Assembly: GCA_964017235.1 (NCBI GenBank)
Contig: OZ024929.1
Location: forward strand, 67,179,603-67,243,602
DNA from: Sabellastarte sp. h YS-2021
Lineage: Eukaryota > Annelida > Polychaeta > Sabellida > Sabellidae
DNA: 64,000 nucleotides
Reading direction: 5' to 3'
Shown here piece by piece: positions 55,481 through 64,000 of this stretch; positions within the stretch are counted from its first letter, which is position 1, and each line of letters begins with the position of its first letter. The position numbers and the translations under genes were made by a program. The notes beneath the pieces were generated by a model. The model did no database searches, was not told the DNA's origin, and worked only from the letters and a program-made list of their open reading frames with translations.

Positions 55481-57410
55481 TTGATTTGCGACTACCAGTA
55501 AAGCTTACATATTGCTACAGCTCGACCTTAAACTCATGATTTGACATCCTGGATTTCACATTTGTTCAGATTTGTAGTGTTCACATTTAGATTGAAAATT
55601 ATAATGTTGAAATATGTTTTGGTATAAATCATTTTCTATAGATCAATGAATCTGATTGTTTTAGAAATCGTTGGTACAGTCATGAAATTTAATATTTACA
55701 AACTGTTGTGAAACCCAAAAGTTCTCACCCCTTTTTCGCCCACCCTCCATTTGACCTCTTCCTGGATGATCATGTGACCAGAGTTCATCTATATAAGAGC
55801 TTGCACTGGAGATGAGAGGAGAGAATTCAGAATTGAATTCACCAGGCAACAACAAAAGAGAGAAGGTGATAGCAAAAGAATATCATTCCTTGTTTGCTTA
55901 CCTTCTGTATCAATACTTAAGATCTTAAAATCTACACAACTATAGATTTGGCATAAGCTTGTAGCACCAACTTCCATGGGAATCCACGGAGCAGTGATCC
56001 CTGAACCTAAATACTTAAGATCTGGTCTTCCATTCAGGACAGAAGCATGGCAATGACTGAACCCATTGGAGCATTGGCTAACCAATGTGCTGATACCTAA
56101 TTCAGATTGCAGGCAACACTCTTGGGGGAACCAACAAGATTAATTAGGAGTGATTCATTCCAGGGCAACCAGAGCCAGCAGCAGTGCAGAATAGTTAATA
56201 AGGTTTTGTTACAGTCCACCAGGTGACACCTGCCAATCCTTAGAGCTGCTGAATCAGGGTGCCAGTAGGAGTGACTTAGATCCATGATCCAGAATCCTGA
56301 GAAGTATGTTTATGGATTCATGATCCAGAATCCCGGGAAGAGTATTTGTTACAACTATATATAGATAAGTTTTTCTGACATCTGTGAGGTGATTCAGTTT
56401 GATAAACCTGGTAGAATTCAGACGTGAATTCCACCCCATTATTCATTATTCTTAGGCCTATTCATTTATCATAAAGAGTTATTATTGGGAAGATGGAAGT
56501 TCTTCCTGCTAAGCCAATAGAAGGCTTAACTGTATGGGGAACATAAATCATTGGATCTTGAGTGCCACTGTAACGTCTTCATGAAGTGGTGACACAGCCA
56601 GCTTGGGAAACTGGAGAGGAGTACAGACATGAGTTTTTTTTTCTGAATTATCAAAAAGTGGAAAATATGGCGTTTAATTGAAGGAATAATTATCTAATTT
56701 ATGGATTATAGGAAGACATAATGATCATAGACACATAAGAATTTTTTTATGACGAAAATATATAAAGGATAATGACATTATGAAGCATTTTAGTTATGTG
56801 TTATACTAGAGTCAAACTAGATTAATATAATAGGGAGAATGGACTTTCTTGTGTTATATTGAAACCAATTAGTATTGACACACAGACAAGCACACAGGCA
56901 GTGTCCCTTAATTAAAGTACATGGAGGATCAACAGGAGGGAATTCAATCCACATCACACCATCAAATTAACCTGGAGGGCTTCAAGTAGAAGTGTCACAG
57001 AAAAGACTATTGGAAATTTCAGCATGGCCAAAAATCAGCTGTAGGGGTCAACAAAGGGAACAATGTTGAAATTACCAGGTGACTTCAATATAATGATTAG
57101 AAAAGTGTTCACTAAATAACATTCTGACCACATGTCATTGTAAACAGAACAAGTACACATTGTAAACACTAGTTGGATATTTTATGGTCAATTGACTTGA
57201 AAGTGAATTAGTCTATATTTACATGCCAATACTCTATGTGTAAATAAAACTCAAAATTGATAATGCCTTCATATTTGGAAAAGTAAGAGAAAGTTTAGAA
57301 AGAATGGTGATAAAATATCTCCCAAAGACAAGAAGCATAGATCTATCAAAGACTTTATTTCTACAGAAAAAATGGCAACAGCAGATAGTAGTATAATGGA
57401 GGAAGACATT
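55481..57410. other. Intergenic stretch with a TATA-like LTR-like segment
   Basis: Contains CTATATAAGAGCTTGCACTG (from 55788) and repeated 'CTTAAGATCTGG' and 'GAATTCAGAMGTGAATTC' type text (55825-56430), suggesting an LTR or solo-LTR region. Ends, a primer site and coding sequence could not be established. 56450-57410 shows nothing recognisable. Confidence 0.25.
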
Positions 57411-57424
57411 AAATCAAAAAAAAT

Positions 57425-57500
57425 ATATCACGAATGAAGATTAACAATATAATACTCGTGCTGCGCACTCGTATAATATTGTTATCTTCATTCGTGATAT
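57425..57500. repeat. 76-bp near-perfect palindrome
   Basis: ATATCACGAATGAAGAT ... TCGTGC|TGC|GCACTCG ... ATCTTCATTCGTGATAT, with only two small mismatches, flanked by an A run on the left and a T run on the right (extending the symmetry). It could form a cruciform. Confidence 0.85.
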
Positions 57501-57537
57501 TTTTTTTTCTGCATTTGTCTGATGAGGGATGTTTTAG

Positions 57538-57909
57538 TTTTATTATCCACCATTCGTATGCATTATGGGTGAAATAAGATGAATATTTAATAAAAGTATT
57601 TGACAAAGGCTATCAAAAAGCACAGGCAACAGTGAATATAAAAACTTCAATCTTTAACTTGCAATATCTCCATTATTTCTGAATAGATTTTAATGTAATT
57701 CACATGAGCAGAAGCGCTGTAAGAACAGCTTTCCAATGATATATAATACATATTTGTAAGTTACATACTTTCCGAGATATTGTTGAAAAACCGGAAGTTA
57801 TTCACACTCATTATCCATAGTACCAGGGCGCCGGTGTATACAAAAAAAATACATCCCGGTCTGTATTTCCCCGTATTTAGGGCAAATACGTCGCGTGGTG
57901 GATAATAAA
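57538..57909. mobile_element. Putative 372-bp MITE with TTTATTATCCACCA ends
   Basis: Inverted ends TTTATTATCCACCA (57539-57552) and TGGTGGATAATAAA (57896-57909). The interior is non-coding with a CpG-bearing right end. No target duplication identified. Confidence 0.45.
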
Positions 57910-57923
57910 GTATGTGCATACCC

Positions 57924-58652
57924 AAGTTTCAGTGGAAAGAGCTGATGGCAAAGATTGATGGTATTAATAGCAGAACAGGAGAGATCTTGAACATCAAGTC
58001 ATCTATTGATGATATTAAGGAAGAACTATCTATTATCAAATCAAGGTATTCTGAGGTTGAGGACTAAGTCCGCATGTATCAGGAAACTACTAGGAAAGTT
58101 GAGGATAAACTGGATGAAGTAGTTAAAACCCAAGAGCTAATTGGACTATTAGACACAGAGTTGAAGGCTTCTGAGCAGGAAAATAGGCTTCTCAAAGAAC
58201 AGCTTCTCCAACAAGAGACCTACACAAGGCGTGATAACCTGCTGTTTGTGGGAATTCAGGAGCATCCCAAAGAGGACTGTGAGGAAGCTGTAAGAGCATT
58301 CCTAAGATCCTCACTTGGCCTGTCTGACAATGCAGTCAAAGGAATCCTGATTTCAAGATGTCATAGACTTGGCAAAAAGAAAAGCAGTTACTCAAGACCT
58401 ATTGTCGCCAAGTTTGTTATCCATTCTTAGAAGATGTTGGTCTGGCAAAAGAAGTCTGCATTGAGGGGATCACCATACCTGATAAAAGAAGATTTTCCAA
58501 GAGAAATACAAAATCGCCGAAAGCTGATGCTTCCACTTTATAATGAGGCAAAAAAAAGAGAAAGAGCGACCAAAATAGTTGGTGAAAAGGTGACGTATAC
58601 AACGGACGAACCTACAATTACGCACAGGCAAATCAGCTATCATGTGATTTGA
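57924..58652 (+). pseudogene. L1-type ORF1 (Transposase_22-like) fragment
   Basis: One frame interrupted by TAA (58065-58067) and TAG (58428-58430). A coiled coil rich in E/K/I/L (about 57930-58200) is followed by an RRM-like part (YTRRDNLLFVGIQEHP, about 58222-58270; RCHRLGKK, about 58357) and a C-terminal part (DFPREIQNRRKLMLPLYNEA). This is the order of L1-clade ORF1 RNA-binding proteins. No endonuclease/RT ORF2 follows, so it is an isolated relic. Confidence 0.72.
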
Positions 58653-58848
58653 AATTTTTTGGAAGTGGTCAGTCTCATAGAAAACCCTTGTGTTAAATCC
58701 TGCAGATGTTATTTGGTGGCATGGTGAAATCTGGAGTCAGTGATGTCACAATGCATGATGGCATTGTGGAATCTATATGAATGCAACCTGAGATGATCTT
58801 TTGGGAGTGAATCTGATCCCTGGAGCTAGGATTGATCCTAGGTTGAGG

Positions 58849-59078
58849 GGCCACGGTGGCAGAGTGGTAACACTCTTGCCTCCCACCTCTGAGGCCAGGG
58901 TTCGGTTCCCGGCACGGCCTCAAGTGGGAAAGCTAGTAGTTGCTTGCCATTGGTCGGCAGTTTACAGTACAGAACTCTAACGAACTGTATGTACTGGTTT
59001 CCTCTGCCCTTCCAACTACCCGTTGTGATATGACCTGTACAGTGTTGAAAGTGACATAAAACCCCAAATAAATAAATA
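58849..59078 (+). mobile_element. tRNA-derived SINE (family 1), full-length copy b
   Basis: 230 bp, same boxes and tail as copy a (A box TGGCAGAGTGGT, B box GGTTCGGTTCC, tail ACATAAAACCCCAAATAAAT). It is flanked by a perfect 15-bp duplication GATCCTAGGTTGAGG (58834-58848, 59079-59093). The CpG sites in the tail are mutated relative to copy a. Confidence 0.93.
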
Positions 59079-59215
59079 GATCCTAGGTTGAGGAAAGATC
59101 CATGGATTGGATTCACTCCTGATGTGAGCAGTGAGGCTTTTGAAATGTATACATATAGTGGCACCATTGCAAAGTTGTTGTGGATGATGGATTTAACCGC
59201 TCAGATCCATCACAA

Positions 59216-59345
59216 TATAAAGACAGTGAACAAATCAACATAAAATACATGGATTCCTATTGAAACTAGAGGGCCCAAGCCAAATAATACCCGAGTAAAT
59301 CCATTTAACTAATCACTAATTGATCATCACAGGCCATGTTACTAG
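59216..59345 (+). repeat. Uninterrupted copy of the family B copy 2 target
   Basis: CATGGATTCCTATTGA, GAGGGCCCAAGC and ACTAATCACTAA..ATCATCACAG match both flanks of family B copy 2 (52715-52810 and 55424-55480), so this is a second copy of an unnamed interspersed repeat without the insertion. Confidence 0.75.
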
Positions 59346-59721
59346 GATACTATTCTTTTCATGTCAGTTGCCTACAGTCTTTACAGTAATAAGTTGATTG
59401 CAATTAATCCTTATAAGTCTGATCAGTCAGAAATTGAAATTAATAAAAAAATAAAATGAAATTACACTAACACAGCAGAAAGGCCATATCCACATCCACA
59501 CCAGATGAATCACAGGACAGATTGCTTTATAGAGTGGGCCAGGTCAGACTGATTTCATTATTGTATCATTGTATGAACTGTTGAGTGTATCCCAGTTGAC
59601 TGTAATCATTATTTTTAATTGTTAAATAAGTTTAAGTAAAACTTTTTGTCTTTTCCTGTTGCTATTTAAAAAGAAACTGGTAATTGCTACTGCTCTTGCC
59701 CTGTGACTGTAACAGGAAAAT

Positions 59722-59739
59722 TGGGGGCTCATCTGGGAT
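59722..59739 (+). promoter_or_regulatory. Primer-binding-site-like sequence (tRNA-Pro type)
   Basis: TGGGGGCTCATCTGGGAT differs at two positions from the tRNA-Pro primer site used by many LTR retroelements. It follows ...TGTAACA (LTR end-like) by about eight bases and precedes gag-like frames. The 5' LTR boundary was not resolved. Confidence 0.55.
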
Positions 59740-61019
59740 ACAATCATTTGATCAACCATTTGATCCAACCATTCAATTAACATTTGAAAATTCATCTGAT
59801 TTGACAATTTGTTACAGTCAACAGTGTTCAAATTGGATAGTGCTACAGAGTTTGTACAGTCACCATCTATAGAGGTTCTAGAAACTTGTAAAAAAGATAT
59901 GTTGATGCAGATATCACAAGAATTACAGTTAGAGGTGAAAGGTCAGCATGTGAACATTAACTTTAAGACTTATTTTTGAACAATTAGTTGATGAAGATCT
60001 TTTACATGAAAGTTGTTTAGAGGTGTATAAACCTCTACTAATGAGAACCTTCGGGGCATTTTGAAATCAGGCGATTAGAAAATGAGAGTTAAAACTCAAA
60101 GAATTTGAGGCTAGAGAAAAATAGAGAAAATGTGCGACTGGTACCACCTTTCAATATGAAGTTGAATGAGCTTTCAATATGAAGTTGATGAATACTTTCA
60201 ACACTTGACGCGAAACGAGTGAATGAGTGGCTCAAAATTTGAAATGGCCCATAGACCACTGACCTTTATTGCTGCAAATTGTTTTGAAGGGGATAGGCCA
60301 AGAGGCATATACAGCTTTTTCGATTTCTGAATGTGTAAACTGGGTGAAAAATGCTATTTTGAAAGCATATGAGTTTGTACCACAAGTATATCATCAAAAA
60401 ATGAGAAATTATCACAAACAACACATGTTGAATTTGCCCATGAGAAAGAAATGTACTTTGTAATTCTAGGGAAGTAGGTACAGATTTTTGGAAAGCTTAA
60501 GAAAGTTATTTTGATTGAAGATTTCAAAAGGTGTGTTTGTGATTACATTAAATCCTATCTAGATGAACAGAAAGTTGAAAATTTGGCAAAAGCAGCAGCT
60601 AATGTTGATGATTATGCACTGACTCACCAGTCCACTTTCAACAGGAATAGATTGTTTGGTTCCACTAAGAAATCTTATCCTGAAATAAGAAAGAAATCTG
60701 AAAATGAAGTTCTAAAAAAGAATTTAAATAAGGGTAAAACCTCAAATCAGACTGAGTAAGGATAGGATATCCAGAACGTTTGCTCCTGTATGCCATTATT
60801 GTAAAAAAAACCTGGGCATGTTATGTCTGACTGTTGGCTCTTAAAGAAAAAGAGAGAAAAGGAGGCAAGAGCAAATGCCTCTAGCAAATATGACCGACGT
60901 TCAAGTCCCAATAGAACAGAATCTAATATTGGTTTAGCCCAATCTGAGATTATTAGGGAAAAGTTCAAACCGTTTGTATCTAAGGGTTTTGTATCCTTAG
61001 AAAGTAGTTCCAGTCAGGT

Positions 61020-61200
61020 TTCCATTAAGATGTTGAGAGACACTGGAGCTACTGAGTCTTTACTGTTAGAAGGTGTATTGCCATTGAGTGTAAGCACTTC
61101 TACTGGTGAGTGTTATTGCTCAAGGTATTGAAGGAGGATGTGTGATTTGTTATTGGGAAATGATCTGGCAGGTGAAAAGATGGTTGATGATCCTAAGGTT
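61020..61200 (+). pseudogene. Retroelement aspartic protease remnant
   Basis: The active-site triad context DTGA (with ATESLL after it) and, about 35 residues later across a TGA at 61129-61131, DLLLGNDLAG, the flap-distal motif of gypsy proteases. It lies between the gag knuckle and the integrase of the same element. Confidence 0.65.
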
Positions 61201-61475
61201 ATTTCTAAGTCGATCATTTGGTTAGCACTGATAAATTAAAAGAGGTTATTCCTGGTATTTTTCCTCCCTGTGCTGTAACTCGAGCTATGGCTAACAAAGC
61301 ACAAGAAGAACAAAAAGATAAGCAATCTACAGATGACTAAGTCGATTTATCAGATACATTCCTGAACAACTATGACCATGATGTGGAGAATGCTAGTGAT
61401 ACTAACCATAAAGCTAGGGTAGATACTGAAAAACAAGTCACAATTGATGGTCCAGATATGTCACTTTCAAAATAA

Positions 61476-62090
61476 AAATTGATTTCAGAGCAGGATAATG
61501 ACCCTAAATTAGCTACTCTATTCAAGTTGGTCTCACCACTAGTAGATCTAGATAAGGTCCCTGTAGGTTGTTATGTCAGAAATTGTGAGTTTAGGCCACC
61601 AAGTGTCCCTGTATCTGACAAATGGTCAGTAATACACCAGACTGTTGTGCCAAAAGTGTGCCAAAGTGAGATATTGAAATTATCTCATGAGTCTTCAATG
61701 TGTGGCCATTTAAGCATCAATAAAATCTACAGCGAGATAACCAAACATTTCTGTTGGCCTCAAATTTGGCGATGTGTTGCAGAATTTTACAAGACTTGTC
61801 GCATTTGTCAAATGGAAGGGAAATCAAACCAAAAGATTCTTGTAGCTCCTCTTAAACCCATTCCAGCATTTGAGGAACCATTTAGCAGTGATAATTGACT
61901 GTGTAGGCCCCTTGCCAAAAACTAAATCCCTAAACCAATCTATTTGACCATTATGTGCCCCTCAACCAGATTCCTCAAAGCCATACCTTTGACCAAAATA
62001 ATAGCACCCAAAATCTCAAAAGCTCTGGTAAATTTCTTTTCATTAGTTGTCTTACTGAAAGAGATTCAGTCAGATCAAGGGTCAAATTAT
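61476..62090 (+). pseudogene. Integrase zinc domain and start of catalytic core, interrupted
   Basis: The frame at 61479-61898 holds the integrase H-x(3-5)-H...C-x2-C zinc domain (HESSMCGH ... CRICQ) and APLKPIPAFEEPFS. A frameshift near 61890 precedes DCVGPLPKTKS. The core continues at 61944-62090 (STRFLKAIPLTKI, EIQSDQGSNY, second catalytic Asp context SDQG). The MITE at 62098 then splits the core; the rest resumes at 63172 (FQQVVFQLGAKLNK). Confidence 0.75.
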
Positions 62091-62097
62091 ATACCAG

Positions 62098-63168
62098 GGC
62101 CCAGTTTCATGAAGGCCTACGAAATATTGGAGATAGTATACTACTAAATGGACACATTTGTAGACCCTTAGTAGGCCCTTAGCAGGAGCTACCAAAGTGT
62201 TCCACTAAGCTCATACTAAGGACCTACTAAATTTTTGAGATAGTAGGGCTGCTAGTGGAGACAGCCTACTAACTACCATGGTTACAAGATCACATGATCT
62301 GCTGAGTTAAACAAAATTGCATATGACAACAGTGCTGGGCCAGTATTCACTAACATTCTTATACTTAGAATAAGAATTTTATTATATTATATTTTTGCAA
62401 TTCACTAAATTCTTATACCGTACTTACATTTTTTTCTTATTCTTAGAATTTTTTCTTAGAATGATGTCCAAATCTAAGAGTTATCAAGACCTTACTTAAG
62501 TCAAGAAAATGTGATATATTTCATGTTTTTTATATCAATTGCATGCAAATAGACACTTTTTTCTTTGACCACACATATCCAAATAATGTGGATATAAGCA
62601 ATTTGTTTATATATACAAAACATAATACAGCTAGGCTTCATACAGATGTCAAACAATGTGGATATTTCTTTCTAATTACAGCAATATAACTTATAATCTG
62701 GCTCCAAAATCCTTAGTGCTGATACCTTCTTTTTTATTGGATATTTATCTTTTTCTTGTAAAAAATATGATACATGAAATTGGGAAACCATATTTCACTG
62801 CTTATAATTACTGCAGCACTGTAATTTTGTTTTCCATTTGAAGTGTAAAGCTGAACTGTCTTATTCTGAGTCTCTGATGTATTATTACTTCAAGAAGTAT
62901 TAATGTAAGAGTCATGGAAATTGATAGGTTATTGCAAACTGCCTTTGTGAAACCCCACATTTAGTAGGGTACTAAATTTAGAAGACTGCTAAAAATGTAG
63001 CAGCCTACTATAAATTTAGAAGCCTACCAAATTTTTAGAAGCTTACTCAGAAGGTTTTACTAAATATTTAGTAGAATACTATTTTGGTGAAACAGATAGT
63101 ATAGACTTATACACTACTAGCATTTAGAAGCCTACTAAGTAAATAGTAGGCCTTTGTGAAACTGGGCC
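62098..63168. mobile_element. MITE inserted in the gypsy integrase, CAG target duplication
   Basis: 1,071 bp with inverted ends GGCCCAGTTTCATGAAGGCC / GGCCCAGTTTCACAAAGGCC, each continuing TAC, and many TAGTAGGC / CCTACTAA repeats inside. CAG flanks both sides (62095-62097, 63169-63171), and removal of the element and one CAG restores the integrase frame locally. A one-ended fragment of another MITE (GGGCCAGTATTCACTAA, 62338) lies inside. End style and duplication match the MITE at 38956. Confidence 0.78.
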
Positions 63169-63345
63169 CAGGACTATTTCAACAGGTTGTGTTTCAATTA
63201 GGTGCCAAACTAAATAAAATCTAGTGCTTATCACCCGGAATCACAAAATGCATTTGAAAAGTTTCATTCAACTCTAAAGAATATGATTAGGACATATTGT
63301 TTAGACAATGAAAAAGACTGAAATGAAGGCATCAGCTTATTTTTT

Positions 63346-63800
63346 TTATTTATTTTTTTAGGAGTTCAGGGAGCTTTATTTATTGCTGTAACTCGTAATG
63401 TAACATATTCAAGTTTATAAGTAGAGGATTTATGCTTCATATTAACATATCTGTGAAAATATAGTATTTCCATGACCAAAATTCTCACTTGTGTTTGGCC
63501 TGTGCTTCATAATAAAAAAGCAGATTTAAAGATAATAAAAGGAACTAAGTTTCACAATAACATTAACATTGGAACATTTTTTTATTTTTTTTATTTTTTT
63601 TTTATTTTTAACTAACACACAATAATGGTGTAACAGGAAGTAAAATAAAACAGTTGCATAAGCATTTCATAATAACAATACTACTGAAACATTATAACAC
63701 AATTTCTACATGAAAAACTTTACCAGACATAAAATATATTATTACATATTTATTTCATAACAGCAAAATTACTAAAACATTCTATCAAGAACTGCTAAAA
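63346..63800. other. T-rich intergenic sequence
   Basis: Homopolymeric T runs (63340-63358, 63578-63607) and AT-rich sequence. No gene recognised. Confidence 0.4.
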
Positions 63801-63805
63801 ATTAT

Positions 63806-64000
63806 CTATAGCTTTGCCAGTAGAAATCCATACCTCTCTTGGAAAAGTAAGTGATTACCTTTACCTGCTGCAATACATTCTTCAATTTTAAGTTTGTCTT
63901 TTAAGCAATACTGAAAATGAGTTAATGACAGTTCTTTTAAACCATCTCTTGACTGATTAATATAATATTTACCCACAACTGTAATGAAGTTTACCAAATA
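63806..64000 (-). pseudogene. LINE pol C-terminal end, running off the window
   Basis: The minus-strand frame continues from beyond base 64000 to a TAG at 63806-63808. It contains VVGKYYINQSR and LSLTHFQYCLKDKLKIEECI, resembling the conserved '(A/G)K(Y/F)xI...' C-terminal tail after the RT of CR1/RTE-like invertebrate LINEs. Too short to classify; other origins are possible. Confidence 0.4.

Larger units (their letters stand above)
59722..63345 (+). mobile_element. Degraded Ty3/gypsy retrotransposon, pol order PR-IN (Gmr1-like?)
   Basis: From left: primer site; gag pieces (about 60120-60760: FVPQVYHQKMRNY, then EDFKRCV..LDEQKVENLAKAA); a CCHC-type knuckle CHYCKK..GH..SDCW broken by one extra base in an A run (about 60787-60840); an aspartic protease with DTGA (about 61041) and LLLGNDLAG (about 61150); then, without any RT or RNase H, integrase: an H2C2 zinc domain (HESSMCGHLS...CRICQ, about 61686-61810) and core pieces to 62090 and again 63170-63345. 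Several stops and frameshifts are present. The missing RT between PR and IN could be a deletion or the Ty1/copia-like order known for Gmr1-type gypsy elements. RT is not seen downstream either. Confidence 0.72.

Overview
This window is animal nuclear DNA. It is AT-rich, with spliced exons carrying GT/AG boundaries, tRNA-derived SINEs, non-LTR and LTR retroelement debris, DNA transposons and long minisatellite-bearing elements. The repeat types (elements with a tandem-repeat core, a GC-rich microsatellite and a 3' hairpin; the SINE with a conserved 'ACGTAAAACCCCAAATAAA' tail; a RAG1-N-like transposon of the N-RAG-TP type described from Aplysia) suggest a marine mollusc, probably a bivalve. The species cannot be named from sequence alone.

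Host gene. One host gene is clear: the 5' half of CDC14 (dual-specificity phosphatase) on the minus strand. I could read seven exons by eye: 40066-40114 (start codon), 29609-29699, 24846-24921, 24173-24265, 13381-13460, 9624-9690 and 7680-7742. They join in frame with matching splice phases into 172 codons of the N-terminal domain. The catalytic HCxxGxxR exons lie left of base 1. About 32 kb of its introns is almost wholly repeats. A compact promoter-like block (two CCAAT boxes, an E-box, YY1-like and ETS-like sites) lies just upstream at 40.4-40.57 kb.

Intronic repeats (1-40 kb). At least eight families of kilobase-scale elements occupy the introns. Several share a layout: a 5' end 'AACTAGA', often a short GC-rich palindrome, a short motif (e.g. 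TATCCCC) complementary to the 3' end, a core of 130-350 bp tandem repeats, a (CGG)n or (ACGC)n tract, and a terminal hairpin. Two families are present in two near-full copies each. These look like pearl / Helitron-like non-autonomous elements.

Upstream region (40-64 kb). MITEs and foldback elements surround exon 1. A nested complex occupies 42.5-49.8 kb. Its core (43589-48760) is a 5.17 kb DNA transposon with exact RSS-heptamer termini (CACAGTG), a 4-bp target duplication, and a decayed gene. That gene encodes a RAG1-like N-terminus (zinc motifs, C3HC4 RING, zinc finger) followed by a DDE-type core with a RAG1-like zinc pair after the second Asp. It carries one stop, two frameshifts and a SINE insertion. 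To its right lie a decayed pogo-like transposase (50.2-52.1 kb), a second copy of the GATC-rich family whose empty site is visible at 59.3 kb, an L1-type ORF1 fragment (57.9-58.7 kb), two tRNA-derived SINEs with clean target duplications, a degraded Ty3/gypsy element with no reverse transcriptase between protease and integrase (59.7-63.3 kb, split by a MITE), and the 3' end of a LINE at the right edge.
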